From Pseudomonas sp. RIT-PI-S (lineage in GTDB: Bacteria > Pseudomonadota > Gammaproteobacteria > Pseudomonadales > Pseudomonadaceae), in contig NZ_JANZKJ010000004.1 of the NCBI RefSeq assembly GCF_025642975.1, positions 1 to 64,000 on the forward strand: 64,000 nt of DNA, given 5' to 3'. The notes beneath the pieces were generated by a model. The model did not search any database. It was not told the origin of the DNA and worked only from the letters and a program-made list of their open reading frames with translations. The position numbers and the translations under genes were made by a program. This document shows, piece by piece, positions 18,574 to 26,876 of this stretch (its first letter is position 1; each line of letters begins with the position of its first letter).

Positions 18574-20019
18574 ATGACCAACCTCTTGCTTTACCAGCGT
18601 ATCGCCCAACAGTTGGCAGAAGACATCCGCAAAGGTGTGTACCAGCCAGGAGAGCGCGTGCCGTCGGTGCGCAAGATGAGCGCTCAGCTCAACGTCAGCC
18701 ACGCCACGGTGCTGCAGGCGTACGCTAACCTCGAAGACCAAGGCCTGATTCGCGCTCGCCCTCAATCGGGTTACTACGTGCACCAGACGCCAGCGTTGAC
18801 GGCGCCCACGCCCGATATCGCACGGGTCGAGCGGCCAGGCCTGGTGACCCGCAGCAGCATCATCCAGCAAGTGCTGGATGAATCCCGCCGTGATGGCGTG
18901 TTCGCCCTCGGCGCGGCGGTTCCTCACGTGGAATACCTGCCGGTCCGCGCCCTGCATCAGCAGATCGCCAAGGTCACCCGGTTCCAGAGCCCGCGGGCGT
19001 TCAGCTATATGTTCAGCCCTGGTTACGAGCCCTTGCGCCGGCAGATTGCCATTCGCATGCGCGACGCCGGCGTGGTCGTGGACCCATCCGAGCTGGTGAT
19101 CACTCACGGCTGCGTGGACGCTCTGCAAATGGCGCTGCGCACCGTTACCCGGCCCGGCGACCTGATCGCCGCCGAGTCGCCGACCTATTACGGCCTGCTA
19201 CAGCTGGCGGATCTGCTGGGGCTTAAGGTCATCGAGATTCCCAGTGACCCGACCGCGGGCATCAGCCTGGAAGCGCTGCAGCTGGCCGCTAACCAGTGGT
19301 CGATCAAGGCCCTGATGATGACCTCGCGCCTGAGCAATCCGCTGGGTGGGATAGTCCCGGAAGAGCGACAGAAGCAACTGCTGCGCCTGGTGGCCGAGTT
19401 CAACATTCAGGTGATCGAGGACGACATTCATGGCGAGCTGATGTTCGATCAGGGGCACCACAAGGCGCTCAAGGCCTATGACCGTCACGGCCACGTGATC
19501 TATTGTTCCAGCTTCTCGAAAACCCTTTCCCCTGGCGTACGCATCGGTTGGATGATCGCCGGCAAGCATCAGGCGGAAATCCAGCGCCTGCAAACCTTCA
19601 GCACCCATTCGGCGTGCAGCGTTACTCAGATGGCAATCGCCAGCTACCTCGAAAACGGTGGGTACGACCGGCATCTCCGGCATATTCGCCAGGAATACCG
19701 CAAGAACCTCACCGCCTATCAGCTGGCGGTGCAACAGCATTTCCCCCAGGGCACCCAAATGACCCGCCCACATGGCGGCTTTATCCTGTGGGTCAGCCTG
19801 CCCGGCCGGGTCAACACCCAGGAGCTGCACGTGCGGGCGCTGGAGCAGGGCATCAGTATCGCGCCGGGGCTGATCTTCAGTAACACCGAGCAATTCAACC
19901 ACTGCATCCGCCTTAACTGCGGCATTCCCTGGAATCGCGAGGCTGAGCGGGCGTTGATGACACTGGGTGTGCTGGCGACCCAGCTGTGCGAAGAGACCGG
20001 GAACGGCGGTTGGTTCTGA
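18574..20019 (+). CDS. MocR/GntR-type regulator with aminotransferase domain
   Basis: A 481-residue regulator. Residues 1-75 form the GntR winged helix (GVYQPGERVPSVRKMSAQLN, VSHATVLQAYANLEDQGLI). Residues about 105-475 are an aminotransferase-like fold I domain with SNPLGG (254-259), EDDIHGE (282-288) and PLP lysine Lys316 in SSFSKTLSPGVRIGW. PLP binding therefore looks intact. The ATG at 18574 is favoured because the GntR domain starts there; upstream in-frame sequence includes the phased repeats. Target operon and ligand unknown. Confidence 0.87.
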   Translation: MTNLLLYQRIAQQLAEDIRKGVYQPGERVPSVRKMSAQLNVSHATVLQAYANLEDQGLIRARPQSGYYVHQTPALTAPTPDIARVERPGLVTRSSIIQQVLDESRRDGVFALGAAVPHVEYLPVRALHQQIAKVTRFQSPRAFSYMFSPGYEPLRRQIAIRMRDAGVVVDPSELVITHGCVDALQMALRTVTRPGDLIAAESPTYYGLLQLADLLGLKVIEIPSDPTAGISLEALQLAANQWSIKALMMTSRLSNPLGGIVPEERQKQLLRLVAEFNIQVIEDDIHGELMFDQGHHKALKAYDRHGHVIYCSSFSKTLSPGVRIGWMIAGKHQAEIQRLQTFSTHSACSVTQMAIASYLENGGYDRHLRHIRQEYRKNLTAYQLAVQQHFPQGTQMTRPHGGFILWVSLPGRVNTQELHVRALEQGISIAPGLIFSNTEQFNHCIRLNCGIPWNREAERALMTLGVLATQLCEETGNGGWF

Positions 20020-20105
20020 AAGGTCAAATCCTGCGTACGCTCCTCTTGCCAAGGCCCTTGGCCGGGGCGAGCATAAGGTGTCTGAACGTGGGTGGCGTAA
20101 TCGTC

Positions 20106-20699
20106 ATGAACTGCATAAAGCCTGTGCTCTGCCTATTGGGTATGCTCGTGCCGTTACTCGGCGCTGCGCCGGTGCTCGCGGGTACGGCGGAGCAGTTCAG
20201 CCTCGGGAACCAGGTTGCCGACCCTGCGTCACTTCCTGCCAAGCCGGTCACGGCGAGTGGTGGCAAAGCTGCTGGTAAGAGCTCCGTCAAGGCAACGAGC
20301 AAGGCAGGGGGCGCGGCGCCAGCAAAAGCAACGGCCAAGGGTTCAGCGCCGGCCAGGAAGGTGGCGACCAAGAACAAGTCTCGCAAGTCTGCCGACGTGA
20401 TCGCCACGGACATTCCTCCGGCGAAGCTCGACCTTACCCTGCCCAAGGATATGGTCGGCCAGTTGCAGCCGCCGGGGAAGGAGGGCACCCAGCCGCAAGC
20501 TCCGAGCGCGCAGGCTGCGCCCGATGGCAAGGCCGATGGCAAGCCCATCCTGCCTTCTTTGTTTGCCCCCAAGGAGGGGGCAGGGGAGCCCTTCCAGCTC
20601 AATGGCCGGCTGCTCACCAATGAAATGGACCTACAGCTGCGTAACGACGCCCGCCGGGACGTTGAAGGCGCAGCGCTGGACTTCAAGTTCAGGCAGTGA
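20106..20699 (+). CDS. Exported Ala/Lys-rich protein of unknown function
   Basis: A 197-residue protein with a signal peptide (LCLLGMLVPLLGAAPVLAG). A low-complexity basic stretch (about 45-95) of Lys, Ala, Ser and Gly follows, with motifs such as KATSKAG and KATAKG, then Pro-rich linkers and a short conserved-looking end (NGRLLTNEMDLQLRNDARRDVEGAALDFKFRQ). A GTG at 20088 with AAGGTG seven bases upstream is an alternative start adding six residues. The basic region suggests electrostatic contact with cell wall, DNA or LPS, but no domain was recognised. Confidence 0.6.
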   Translation: MNCIKPVLCLLGMLVPLLGAAPVLAGTAEQFSLGNQVADPASLPAKPVTASGGKAAGKSSVKATSKAGGAAPAKATAKGSAPARKVATKNKSRKSADVIATDIPPAKLDLTLPKDMVGQLQPPGKEGTQPQAPSAQAAPDGKADGKPILPSLFAPKEGAGEPFQLNGRLLTNEMDLQLRNDARRDVEGAALDFKFRQ

Positions 20700-20791
20700 G
20701 CCCGCTTGGGCGAACAGTGGTTTCAAACGAGCGTTTAGGCGGTTACTATCGACCGGCGTCATCCCATTGCCCTGCTTGGAGCCGTCCTGTC

Positions 20792-21070
20792 ATGTTGTGC
20801 CGTGCTGGTTGTGGTGCTTGCTGTATCGCCCCTTCCATTTCATCCGCCATTCCTGGCATGCCTGCGGGCAAGCCGGCGGGGGAGCGCTGCGTGCAACTTG
20901 GGCTGGACAACCTTTGCATGATCTTTGGCCGGCCTGAGCGGCCAGCGGTCTGCAGTGCCTTCCAGGCGGATCAGGCCTTCTGCGGCAGCGATAACGCCGA
21001 GGCCGTACGAATTCTGACCTGGCTCGAGGGTGAAACCCGTAGCCAGGGGGCAGCGAACAGCATCTCGTGA
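20792..21070 (+). CDS. YkgJ-like cysteine-cluster protein
   Basis: A 92-residue protein starting MLCRAGCGACC. It has cysteines at about 3, 7, 10, 11, 33, 42, 54 and 64, the spacing expected of the YkgJ (UPF0153) family, thought to bind zinc or iron. The ATG at 20792 places the first CxxxCxxCC at the N-terminus as in relatives; an open frame upstream is not cysteine-family-like. Sixteen bases separate it from the START-domain gene. Confidence 0.72.
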   Translation: MLCRAGCGACCIAPSISSAIPGMPAGKPAGERCVQLGLDNLCMIFGRPERPAVCSAFQADQAFCGSDNAEAVRILTWLEGETRSQGAANSIS

Positions 21071-21086
21071 ACAAAAAGGAAAACCT

Positions 21087-21692
21087 ATGAGAGCGATGTA
21101 TCGAGTGGCCGCCTTTTGCGTGCTGCCCTGGATTGCGGCGCAAGCCACTGCCGAGGACTGGCAGCAAGCCAAGCAAGAGGACGGTATCACTGTCTCTCTG
21201 AGCGCCGTCCCGGGGTCCGATTACAAGGCCTACAAAGGCGTTACCACGATCAATGCCAGCGTCGCCAAGGTGCGGGCGCTGCAGGAAGATGTCACGGGCG
21301 CCTGTGCCTGGATTCACGAATGCAAGGCGCAAAAGCTGCTTAAGCATGAAGGTGCCGATAGCTGGACCTACACTCAGTTCAACACGCCCTGGCCGGTAAC
21401 GCCGCGGGACTCGGTGTTGCAGGTCACCACCGTGGAAGGGGTCGACGGCAGCGTCACGCGTAAACTCAAGGGCGTGCCTACGTATATGCCGGAAGAGAAG
21501 GGCTTCGTTCGGGTAGCGCAGGTCGACGGTTTCTGGAAGTTGGAGCCCAAGGGGCCTAATACTACCGTGGTGACTTATCAAGTCCACACCGAGCCGGGTG
21601 GTAGTGTCCCGTCTTTCGTTGCCAACAAGTTTGTGATCGATGCGCCTTTCAATACGCTCAAGGGTCTGAAGGCCCGCGCGGAACAGCCTTGA
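21087..21692 (+). CDS. Exported START-domain lipid-binding protein
   Basis: A 201-residue protein with a signal peptide ending near AQATAE (about 22) and a START-fold mature part (WQQAKQEDGITVSLSAVPGSDYKAYKG; TPWPVTPRDSVLQVTT; FWKLEPKGPNTTVVTYQVHTEPGG). START domains bind lipids or hydrophobic ligands; the bacterial exported class has no firm role. AAAAAGGA precedes the ATG. A START gene convergent with gltA is a Pseudomonas arrangement (PA1579 next to gltA, from memory). Confidence 0.85.
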   Translation: MRAMYRVAAFCVLPWIAAQATAEDWQQAKQEDGITVSLSAVPGSDYKAYKGVTTINASVAKVRALQEDVTGACAWIHECKAQKLLKHEGADSWTYTQFNTPWPVTPRDSVLQVTTVEGVDGSVTRKLKGVPTYMPEEKGFVRVAQVDGFWKLEPKGPNTTVVTYQVHTEPGGSVPSFVANKFVIDAPFNTLKGLKARAEQP

Positions 21693-21708
21693 TCATTGCG
21701 CGATGAAT

Positions 21709-21739
21709 AAAAAAGGCCGCCTTTGAGGCGGCCTTTTTT
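21709..21739. terminator. Bidirectional terminator between START gene and gltA
   Basis: AAAAAAGGCCGCC, loop TTTGA, then GGCGGCCTTTTTT. The A-run and T-run make it a terminator on both strands, between convergent genes. Confidence 0.93.
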
Positions 21740-21750
21740 ATTTGCTCGGA

Positions 21751-23037
21751 TCAGCGAGTTTCGAGTGTTTTCACATCGCGCTGAGTTTCGCCGGTATACA
21801 ACTGGCGAGGGCGGCCGATCTTGTAAGGGCTGGAAAGCATTTCTTTCCAGTGAGAGATCCAGCCAACGGTGCGAGCCAGGGCAAAGATTACCGTGAACAT
21901 GCTGGTTGGAATGCCGATGGCTTTCAGGATGATGCCCGAGTAGAAGTCTACGTTCGGGTACAGATTGCGTTCCTTGAAGTAAGGATCGTTGCGCGCGATC
22001 TCATCCAGACGCATCGCCAGTTCCAGTTGCGGATCGTTCTTGATTCCCAGTTCGGCAAGTACTTCGTCGCAGGTCTTCTTCATTACCGTGGCGCGTGGAT
22101 CGAAGTTCTTATAAACACGGTGGCCGAAGCCCATGAGTTTGAATGGGTCGTCCTTGTCCTTGGCCTTGGCGATGTACTTGTCGATGTTCGACACGTCACC
22201 GATTTCATCGAGCATGGACAATACCGCTTCGTTCGCGCCGCCGTGCGCTGGGCCCCACAGCGCAGCGATACCGGCCGCGATACAGGCAAACGGGTTGGCT
22301 CCGGAGGAGCCAGCCAGCCGTACGGTGGAGGTCGATGCGTTCTGTTCGTGGTCGGCATGGAGGATGAAGATCTTATCCATCGCGCGGGCCAGCACCGGGC
22401 TGATCGGTTTGATCTCGCACGGGGTGTTGAACATCATATGCAGGAAGTTTTCGGCATATGACAGGTCGTTGCGCGGGTACATCATGGGTTGCCCCATGGA
22501 GTATTTGTAAACCATGGCCGCGAGCGTCGGCATCTTCGCGATCAGGCGAATCGCGGAAATTTCCCGGTGTTGCGGGTTCTTGATGTCGAGCGAGTCGTGG
22601 TAGAACGCCGAGAGCGCACCCACTACGCCGCACATGATGGCCATGGGATGGGCGTCACGACGGAAACCGTTGAAGAATGTCTTCAACTGTTCGTGCACCA
22701 TGGTGTGGTTCTTCACGGTGCCGACGAACTTGGCTTTCTGCTCGGCATTAGGCAGTTCGCCATTGAGCAGCAGATAGCAAGTTTCGAGGTAGTCGGATTT
22801 CTCGGCGAGCTGTTCGATGGGGTAGCCGCGGTGGAGCAGTATGCCCTGGTCACCGTCGATGTAAGTGATCTTCGACTCGCACGAGGCGGTGGACATGAAG
22901 CCGGGGTCGAACGTAAAACGACCCGTCGCGGTGAGGGACCGCACGTCGATAACTTCGGGACCAACGGTGCCGGTTAAAATCGGCAGCTCGACGGGGGCTG
23001 CGCCCTCGATGATCAACTGCGCTTTTTTGTCAGCCAT
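21751..23037 (-). CDS. gltA: Citrate synthase (type II)
   Basis: A 428-residue cytoplasmic enzyme condensing acetyl-CoA and oxaloacetate, the entry step of the TCA cycle. Conserved active-site segments are visible: [22 protein letters not shown] and [15 protein letters not shown], with the final Asp-containing [11 protein letters not shown]. Length and the MADKKAQLI start match the NADH-sensitive hexameric type of Gram-negatives. It is transcribed away from the sdh operon, from a promoter at 23096-23123. Confidence 0.97.
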   Translation of the reverse strand: MADKKAQLIIEGAAPVELPILTGTVGPEVIDVRSLTATGRFTFDPGFMSTASCESKITYIDGDQGILLHRGYPIEQLAEKSDYLETCYLLLNGELPNAEQKAKFVGTVKNHTMVHEQLKTFFNGFRRDAHPMAIMCGVVGALSAFYHDSLDIKNPQHREISAIRLIAKMPTLAAMVYKYSMGQPMMYPRNDLSYAENFLHMMFNTPCEIKPISPVLARAMDKIFILHADHEQNASTSTVRLAGSSGANPFACIAAGIAALWGPAHGGANEAVLSMLDEIGDVSNIDKYIAKAKDKDDPFKLMGFGHRVYKNFDPRATVMKKTCDEVLAELGIKNDPQLELAMRLDEIARNDPYFKERNLYPNVDFYSGIILKAIGIPTSMFTVIFALARTVGWISHWKEMLSSPYKIGRPRQLYTGETQRDVKTLETR

Positions 23038-23095
23038 GTGGCCTCCTATTAATGCTTCAAATCATCAGACAGACCCCCCACGCAGGGCCCGCACC

Positions 23096-23123
23096 ACTAT
23101 AGTGTGATAAATCCTAAAGTCAA
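23096..23123 (-). promoter_or_regulatory. Sigma-70 promoter of gltA
   Basis: On the minus strand TTGACT (23118-23123) and TATAGT (23096-23101) are separated by 16 bases, with the gltA start about 60 bases downstream. Confidence 0.65.
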
Positions 23124-23238
23124 TTTGCCAGAGGCCCGCCGCGCAGTGCCCGCGCCAGCGGCATTCGAGGCTCTTTTGTTTGCCATTTACGCCTTTTGCG
23201 CAGGCCTTGCAACGCGTGTTGCGAAACAGTCCTTTACG

Positions 23239-23267
23239 TTGTCATTAGTATCCTAACTGTCTATACT
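23239..23267 (+). promoter_or_regulatory. Sigma-70 promoter of the sdh-suc operon
   Basis: TTGTCA (23239-23244) and TATACT (23262-23267) are 17 bases apart. The predicted start leaves a leader of about 110 bases before sdhC, long enough for sRNA or Crc control, though no site is proven. The rest of the 350-base gltA-sdhC gap shows nothing else. Confidence 0.7.
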
Positions 23268-23387
23268 CGGCGTCCGACCGTCAGGGGCTTTTTGGCCCGT
23301 TCCGCTGTCGTGTCACTCCCCGGGTGGTGGGTACCTGACCAGTACACTTCCCTACAACTTTGCCCTGCTTGCTAGGGGCTCTTCAGT

Positions 23388-23774
23388 GTGAAAAAAGCCG
23401 TGAATAGCCAACGACCTGTAAACCTAGACCTAAGGACCATCAAACTCCCCGTCACTGCTTACACGTCCATTCTCCATCGCATTTCCGGTGTCATCCTCTT
23501 TGTCGGCATTGCCATAGCGCTGTACGCGCTGGGTAAATCGCTGGGTTCCGAGGAAGGCTTTGGCGAGGTGAAGGCGTATCTGACCAGTCCGCTGGCCAAG
23601 CTCGTGATGTGGGGCCTGCTCTCCGCCCTGCTTTATCATCTGGTGGCCGGCGTGCGCCACCTGATCATGGACACCGGCGTGGGCGAGACGCTCGAGGGCG
23701 GCAAGCTGGGCTCCAAGATCGTCATCGTTGTTTCTGTAGTGCTGATCGTTCTGGCGGGAGTCTGGATATGGTAA
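23388..23774 (+). CDS. sdhC: Succinate dehydrogenase cytochrome b556 subunit
   Basis: A 128-residue inner-membrane subunit with three transmembrane helices that anchors SdhAB and helps bind heme b and ubiquinone. His84 in ALLYHLVAGVRH is the heme ligand and carries the same number as in E. coli; HRISGVILF (30-38) contains quinone-site residues. The start is GTG. The end overlaps sdhD by 7 bases. First gene of the nine-gene TCA operon. Confidence 0.95.
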   Translation: MKKAVNSQRPVNLDLRTIKLPVTAYTSILHRISGVILFVGIAIALYALGKSLGSEEGFGEVKAYLTSPLAKLVMWGLLSALLYHLVAGVRHLIMDTGVGETLEGGKLGSKIVIVVSVVLIVLAGVWIW

Positions 23775-24136
23775 CCAACGTCACTAACCTGTCCCGTTCG
23801 GGCCTCTACGACTGGATGGCGCAGCGGGTTTCAGCCGTCGTTCTCGCGGTTTACTTCGTTTTCCTGATTGGCTACCTGGTGGCTCACCCCGGGCTCGACT
23901 TCGCCCAGTGGCACGCCCTGTTCTCCAGTAACTGGATGCGCATCTTCAGCCTGCTGGCCCTGGTCGCCCTCAGCGCCCACGCCTGGGTTGGCATGTGGAC
24001 CATCTCCACCGACTACCTCACGCCCATGGCGCTGGGCAAGTCGGCCACTGTTGTGCGTTTCCTGTTCCAGGCGGTATGTGGCGTCGCAATGTTCGCCTAC
24101 TTCGTCTGGGGTGTGCAGATCCTCTGGGGTATTTGA
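23768..24136 (+). CDS. sdhD: Succinate dehydrogenase membrane anchor subunit
   Basis: A 122-residue three-helix membrane protein, partner of SdhC. His71 (HAWVGMW) is the second heme ligand, and Asp82-Tyr83 (STDYL) are the quinone-site residues, all at the E. coli positions. The ATG at 23768 overlaps the sdhC stop and is chosen over longer readings inside sdhC. Three bases separate it from sdhA. Confidence 0.95.
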   Translation: MVTNVTNLSRSGLYDWMAQRVSAVVLAVYFVFLIGYLVAHPGLDFAQWHALFSSNWMRIFSLLALVALSAHAWVGMWTISTDYLTPMALGKSATVVRFLFQAVCGVAMFAYFVWGVQILWGI

Positions 24137-24139
24137 TCC

Positions 24140-25912
24140 ATGTCCAACATCCGTACGCTCAATTACGACGCCATCATCATCGGTGGCGGCGGCGCTGGCA
24201 TGCGCGCCGCGCTGCAATTGGCTCAAGGCGGCCATAAGACCGCCGTAGTCACCAAGGTATTCCCAACCCGCTCGCACACCGTTTCCGCCCAGGGCGGCAT
24301 CACCTGTGCAATCGCCTCGGCCGACCCGAACGACGACTGGCGCTGGCACATGTACGACACCGTCAAAGGGTCGGACTACATCGGCGACCAGGACGCGATC
24401 GAATACATGTGTCAGGAAGGTCCTGCCGCTGTTTTCGAGCTGGACCACATGGGCCTGCCGTTCTCGCGGACCGAAACCGGCCGTATCTACCAGCGCCCAT
24501 TCGGCGGCCAGTCGAAAGACTTCGGCAAGGGCGGCCAGGCCGCGCGCACCTGCGCTGCCTCCGACCGTACCGGCCACGCCCTGCTGCACACCCTCTATCA
24601 GGGCAACCTGAAGGCGGGCACCACCTTCCTGAACGAGTGGTACGCCGTTGACCTGGTTAAGAACCAGGACGGTGCGTTCGTAGGTGTGATCGCCATCTGC
24701 ATCGAAACCGGCGAAACCGTCTATATCCGCTCCAAGGCCACCGTGCTGGCCACCGGTGGCGCGGGTCGCATCTATGCGTCCACCACCAACGCCCTGATCA
24801 ATACCGGGGACGGCGTGGGCATGGCGCTGCGCGCGGGCGTGCCGGTACAAGACATCGAAATGTGGCAGTTCCACCCCACCGGCATCGCCGGCGCCGGTGT
24901 ACTGGTCACTGAAGGCTGCCGCGGCGAAGGCGGCTACCTGATCAACAAGCATGGCGAGCGTTTCATGGAGCGCTATGCGCCCAACGCCAAGGACCTGGCC
25001 GGTCGCGACGTGGTTGCCCGTTCCATGGTCAAGGAAATCATCGCCGGCAACGGCTGTGGCCCGAACGGCGATCATGTGATGCTCAAGCTCGATCACCTTG
25101 GCGAGGAAGTGCTGCATAGCCGCCTGCCAGGCATCTGCGAGCTGTCCAAGACCTTCGCTCACGTCGATCCAGTGGTCGCGCCGGTGCCGGTCGTTCCTAC
25201 CTGCCACTACATGATGGGCGGCGTTGCCACCAACATCCACGGCCAGGCGATCACCCAGGACGCCAACGGCGTCGATACCATCATCCCGGGCCTGTTCGCG
25301 GTCGGCGAAGTGGCCTGCGTATCCGTGCATGGCGCCAACCGCCTGGGTGGCAACTCGCTGCTCGACCTGGTGGTCTTCGGCCGCGCCGCTGGCTTGCACC
25401 TGGAAAAAGCCCTGAGCGACGGTATCGAATACCGTAATGCCAGCTCTACCGATGTCGACGTTGCCTTGGCGCGCCTCAGCGGCTTGAACGAGCGCACTAC
25501 TGGCGAAGACGTCGCGACCTTGCGTCGCGAGCTGCAGAACTGCATGCAGAACTACTTCGGCGTATTCCGCACCGGCGAGTACATGCAGAAGGGTATTGCC
25601 CAGTTGGCCACCCTGCGTGAACGAATCGCCAACGTGAAGATCAACGACAAGAGCCAGGGGTTCAACACCGCCCGTATCGAGGCGCTGGAATTGCAGAACC
25701 TGCTGGAAGTCGCCGAGGCCACCGCTGTCGCGGCCGAGGAGCGCAAGGAGTCGCGCGGGGCGCATGCCCGTGAAGACTACGAAGACCGTGACGACGAGAA
25801 CTGGCTGTGCCACACCCTGTACTTCCCGGGTGAGAAGCGCGTCGCCAAGCGTGCCGTGAACTTCGCGCCGAAAACCGTGCCGGCTTTCGAACCTAAAGTC
25901 CGGACCTACTAA
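24140..25912 (+). CDS. sdhA: Succinate dehydrogenase flavoprotein subunit
   Basis: A 590-residue subunit that oxidises succinate to fumarate with covalent [17 protein letters not shown] is the dinucleotide fold and His46 in [11 protein letters not shown] is the covalent FAD attachment residue. [28 protein letters not shown] and the [18 protein letters not shown] segment (about 397-414) form the active site and capping domain. Canonical length. Confidence 0.97.
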   Translation: MSNIRTLNYDAIIIGGGGAGMRAALQLAQGGHKTAVVTKVFPTRSHTVSAQGGITCAIASADPNDDWRWHMYDTVKGSDYIGDQDAIEYMCQEGPAAVFELDHMGLPFSRTETGRIYQRPFGGQSKDFGKGGQAARTCAASDRTGHALLHTLYQGNLKAGTTFLNEWYAVDLVKNQDGAFVGVIAICIETGETVYIRSKATVLATGGAGRIYASTTNALINTGDGVGMALRAGVPVQDIEMWQFHPTGIAGAGVLVTEGCRGEGGYLINKHGERFMERYAPNAKDLAGRDVVARSMVKEIIAGNGCGPNGDHVMLKLDHLGEEVLHSRLPGICELSKTFAHVDPVVAPVPVVPTCHYMMGGVATNIHGQAITQDANGVDTIIPGLFAVGEVACVSVHGANRLGGNSLLDLVVFGRAAGLHLEKALSDGIEYRNASSTDVDVALARLSGLNERTTGEDVATLRRELQNCMQNYFGVFRTGEYMQKGIAQLATLRERIANVKINDKSQGFNTARIEALELQNLLEVAEATAVAAEERKESRGAHAREDYEDRDDENWLCHTLYFPGEKRVAKRAVNFAPKTVPAFEPKVRTY

Positions 25913-25926
25913 GGGTGATGACCGCT

Positions 25927-26631
25927 ATGTTGCAAGTCAGTGTTTATCGTTACAACCCGGACCAGGACGCCGCGCCAAAGATGGTGGACTTCCAGGTCGA
26001 CACCGGCGGCAAGGACCTGATGGTTCTGGATGTGCTCGCGTTGATCAAGGAACAGGACGAAGGTTTCTCCTATCGTCGTTCCTGCCGCGAGGGCGTTTGC
26101 GGCTCCGACGGCATGAACATCAATGGCAAGAACGGCCTGGCCTGCATCACGCCGCTGTCGGCCGTGGTCAAGGGCAACAAGCTGGTTCTGCGTCCGCTGC
26201 CTGGGCTGCCGGTCATTCGTGACCTGGTCGTCGATATGAGCATCTTCTATAAGCAATACGAGAAGGTGAAGCCGTACCTGCAGAACGATACGCCGGCCCC
26301 GGCCATCGAGCGCCTGCAAACGCCCGAAGACCGCGAGAAACTGGACGGCCTGTACGAGTGCATCCTGTGCGCTTGCTGCTCTACGTCCTGCCCGTCGTTC
26401 TGGTGGAACCCAGACAAGTTCCTCGGCCCCGCCGCGCTGTTGCAGGCTTATCGGTTCCTTGCCGATAGCCGCGATACACGCACCAGCGAGCGTCTGGCAG
26501 CGATGGATGACCCGTTCAGCGTCTTCCGTTGCCGTGGGATCATGAACTGCGTGAATGTGTGCCCCAAAGGCCTGAACCCAACAAAAGCCATCGGTCACGT
26601 GCGTAACATGCTGCTGCAAAGCGGCATCTGA
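25927..26631 (+). CDS. sdhB: Succinate dehydrogenase iron-sulfur subunit
   Basis: A 234-residue subunit carrying 2Fe-2S, 4Fe-4S and 3Fe-4S clusters between the flavin and quinone. Cys53, Cys58, Asp61 and Cys73 are the 2Fe-2S ligands, with Asp replacing Cys as in E. coli. CILCACCSTSCP and CRGIMNCVNVCPKGLNP hold the other clusters. The ATG at 25927 (MLQVSVYRY) fits the family start and lies eight bases after GGGTGA; an ATG at 25918 would add three residues. Confidence 0.96.
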   Translation: MLQVSVYRYNPDQDAAPKMVDFQVDTGGKDLMVLDVLALIKEQDEGFSYRRSCREGVCGSDGMNINGKNGLACITPLSAVVKGNKLVLRPLPGLPVIRDLVVDMSIFYKQYEKVKPYLQNDTPAPAIERLQTPEDREKLDGLYECILCACCSTSCPSFWWNPDKFLGPAALLQAYRFLADSRDTRTSERLAAMDDPFSVFRCRGIMNCVNVCPKGLNPTKAIGHVRNMLLQSGI

Positions 26632-26753
26632 TACAAACTGCTGCACCAGAAGCACGCCGTATCCAGGCCCGCCAGTCTGGCTGCGGCGAAAACTTGAGCG
26701 GCGGCCCAAAAGGCCGGTGCTTTTACTTTGAAGAAATGAGACCAGCAGGGGCA

Positions 26754-26771
26754 TCCGGGCTGGTACCCGGA
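26754..26771 (+). other. Hairpin in the 245-base sdhB-sucA spacer
   Basis: TCCGGG, loop CTGGTA and CCCGGA form a short stem without a T-run. It could be an RNA processing point between the sdh and suc parts of the operon. Nothing else is seen in the spacer. Confidence 0.35.
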
Positions 26772-26876
26772 CTATCTGCCAGACCCTTGGTGCCTTTGTT
26801 CAAGTCGCTGCACTGGACGTGTTCAGGCTAACCGTGGTTCGCGCCGGTAGCGGCCCCTAACCGAGGGTGACCAAGC

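Noticed and set aside
23831..25813. 660-codon open frame antisense to sdhD-sdhA
   Set aside because: Shadow of highly biased codons in succinate dehydrogenase genes.
26632..26876. Riboswitch or sRNA in the sdhB-sucA spacer
   Set aside because: Only one short hairpin is visible, with no recognisable aptamer pattern, promoter or terminator.
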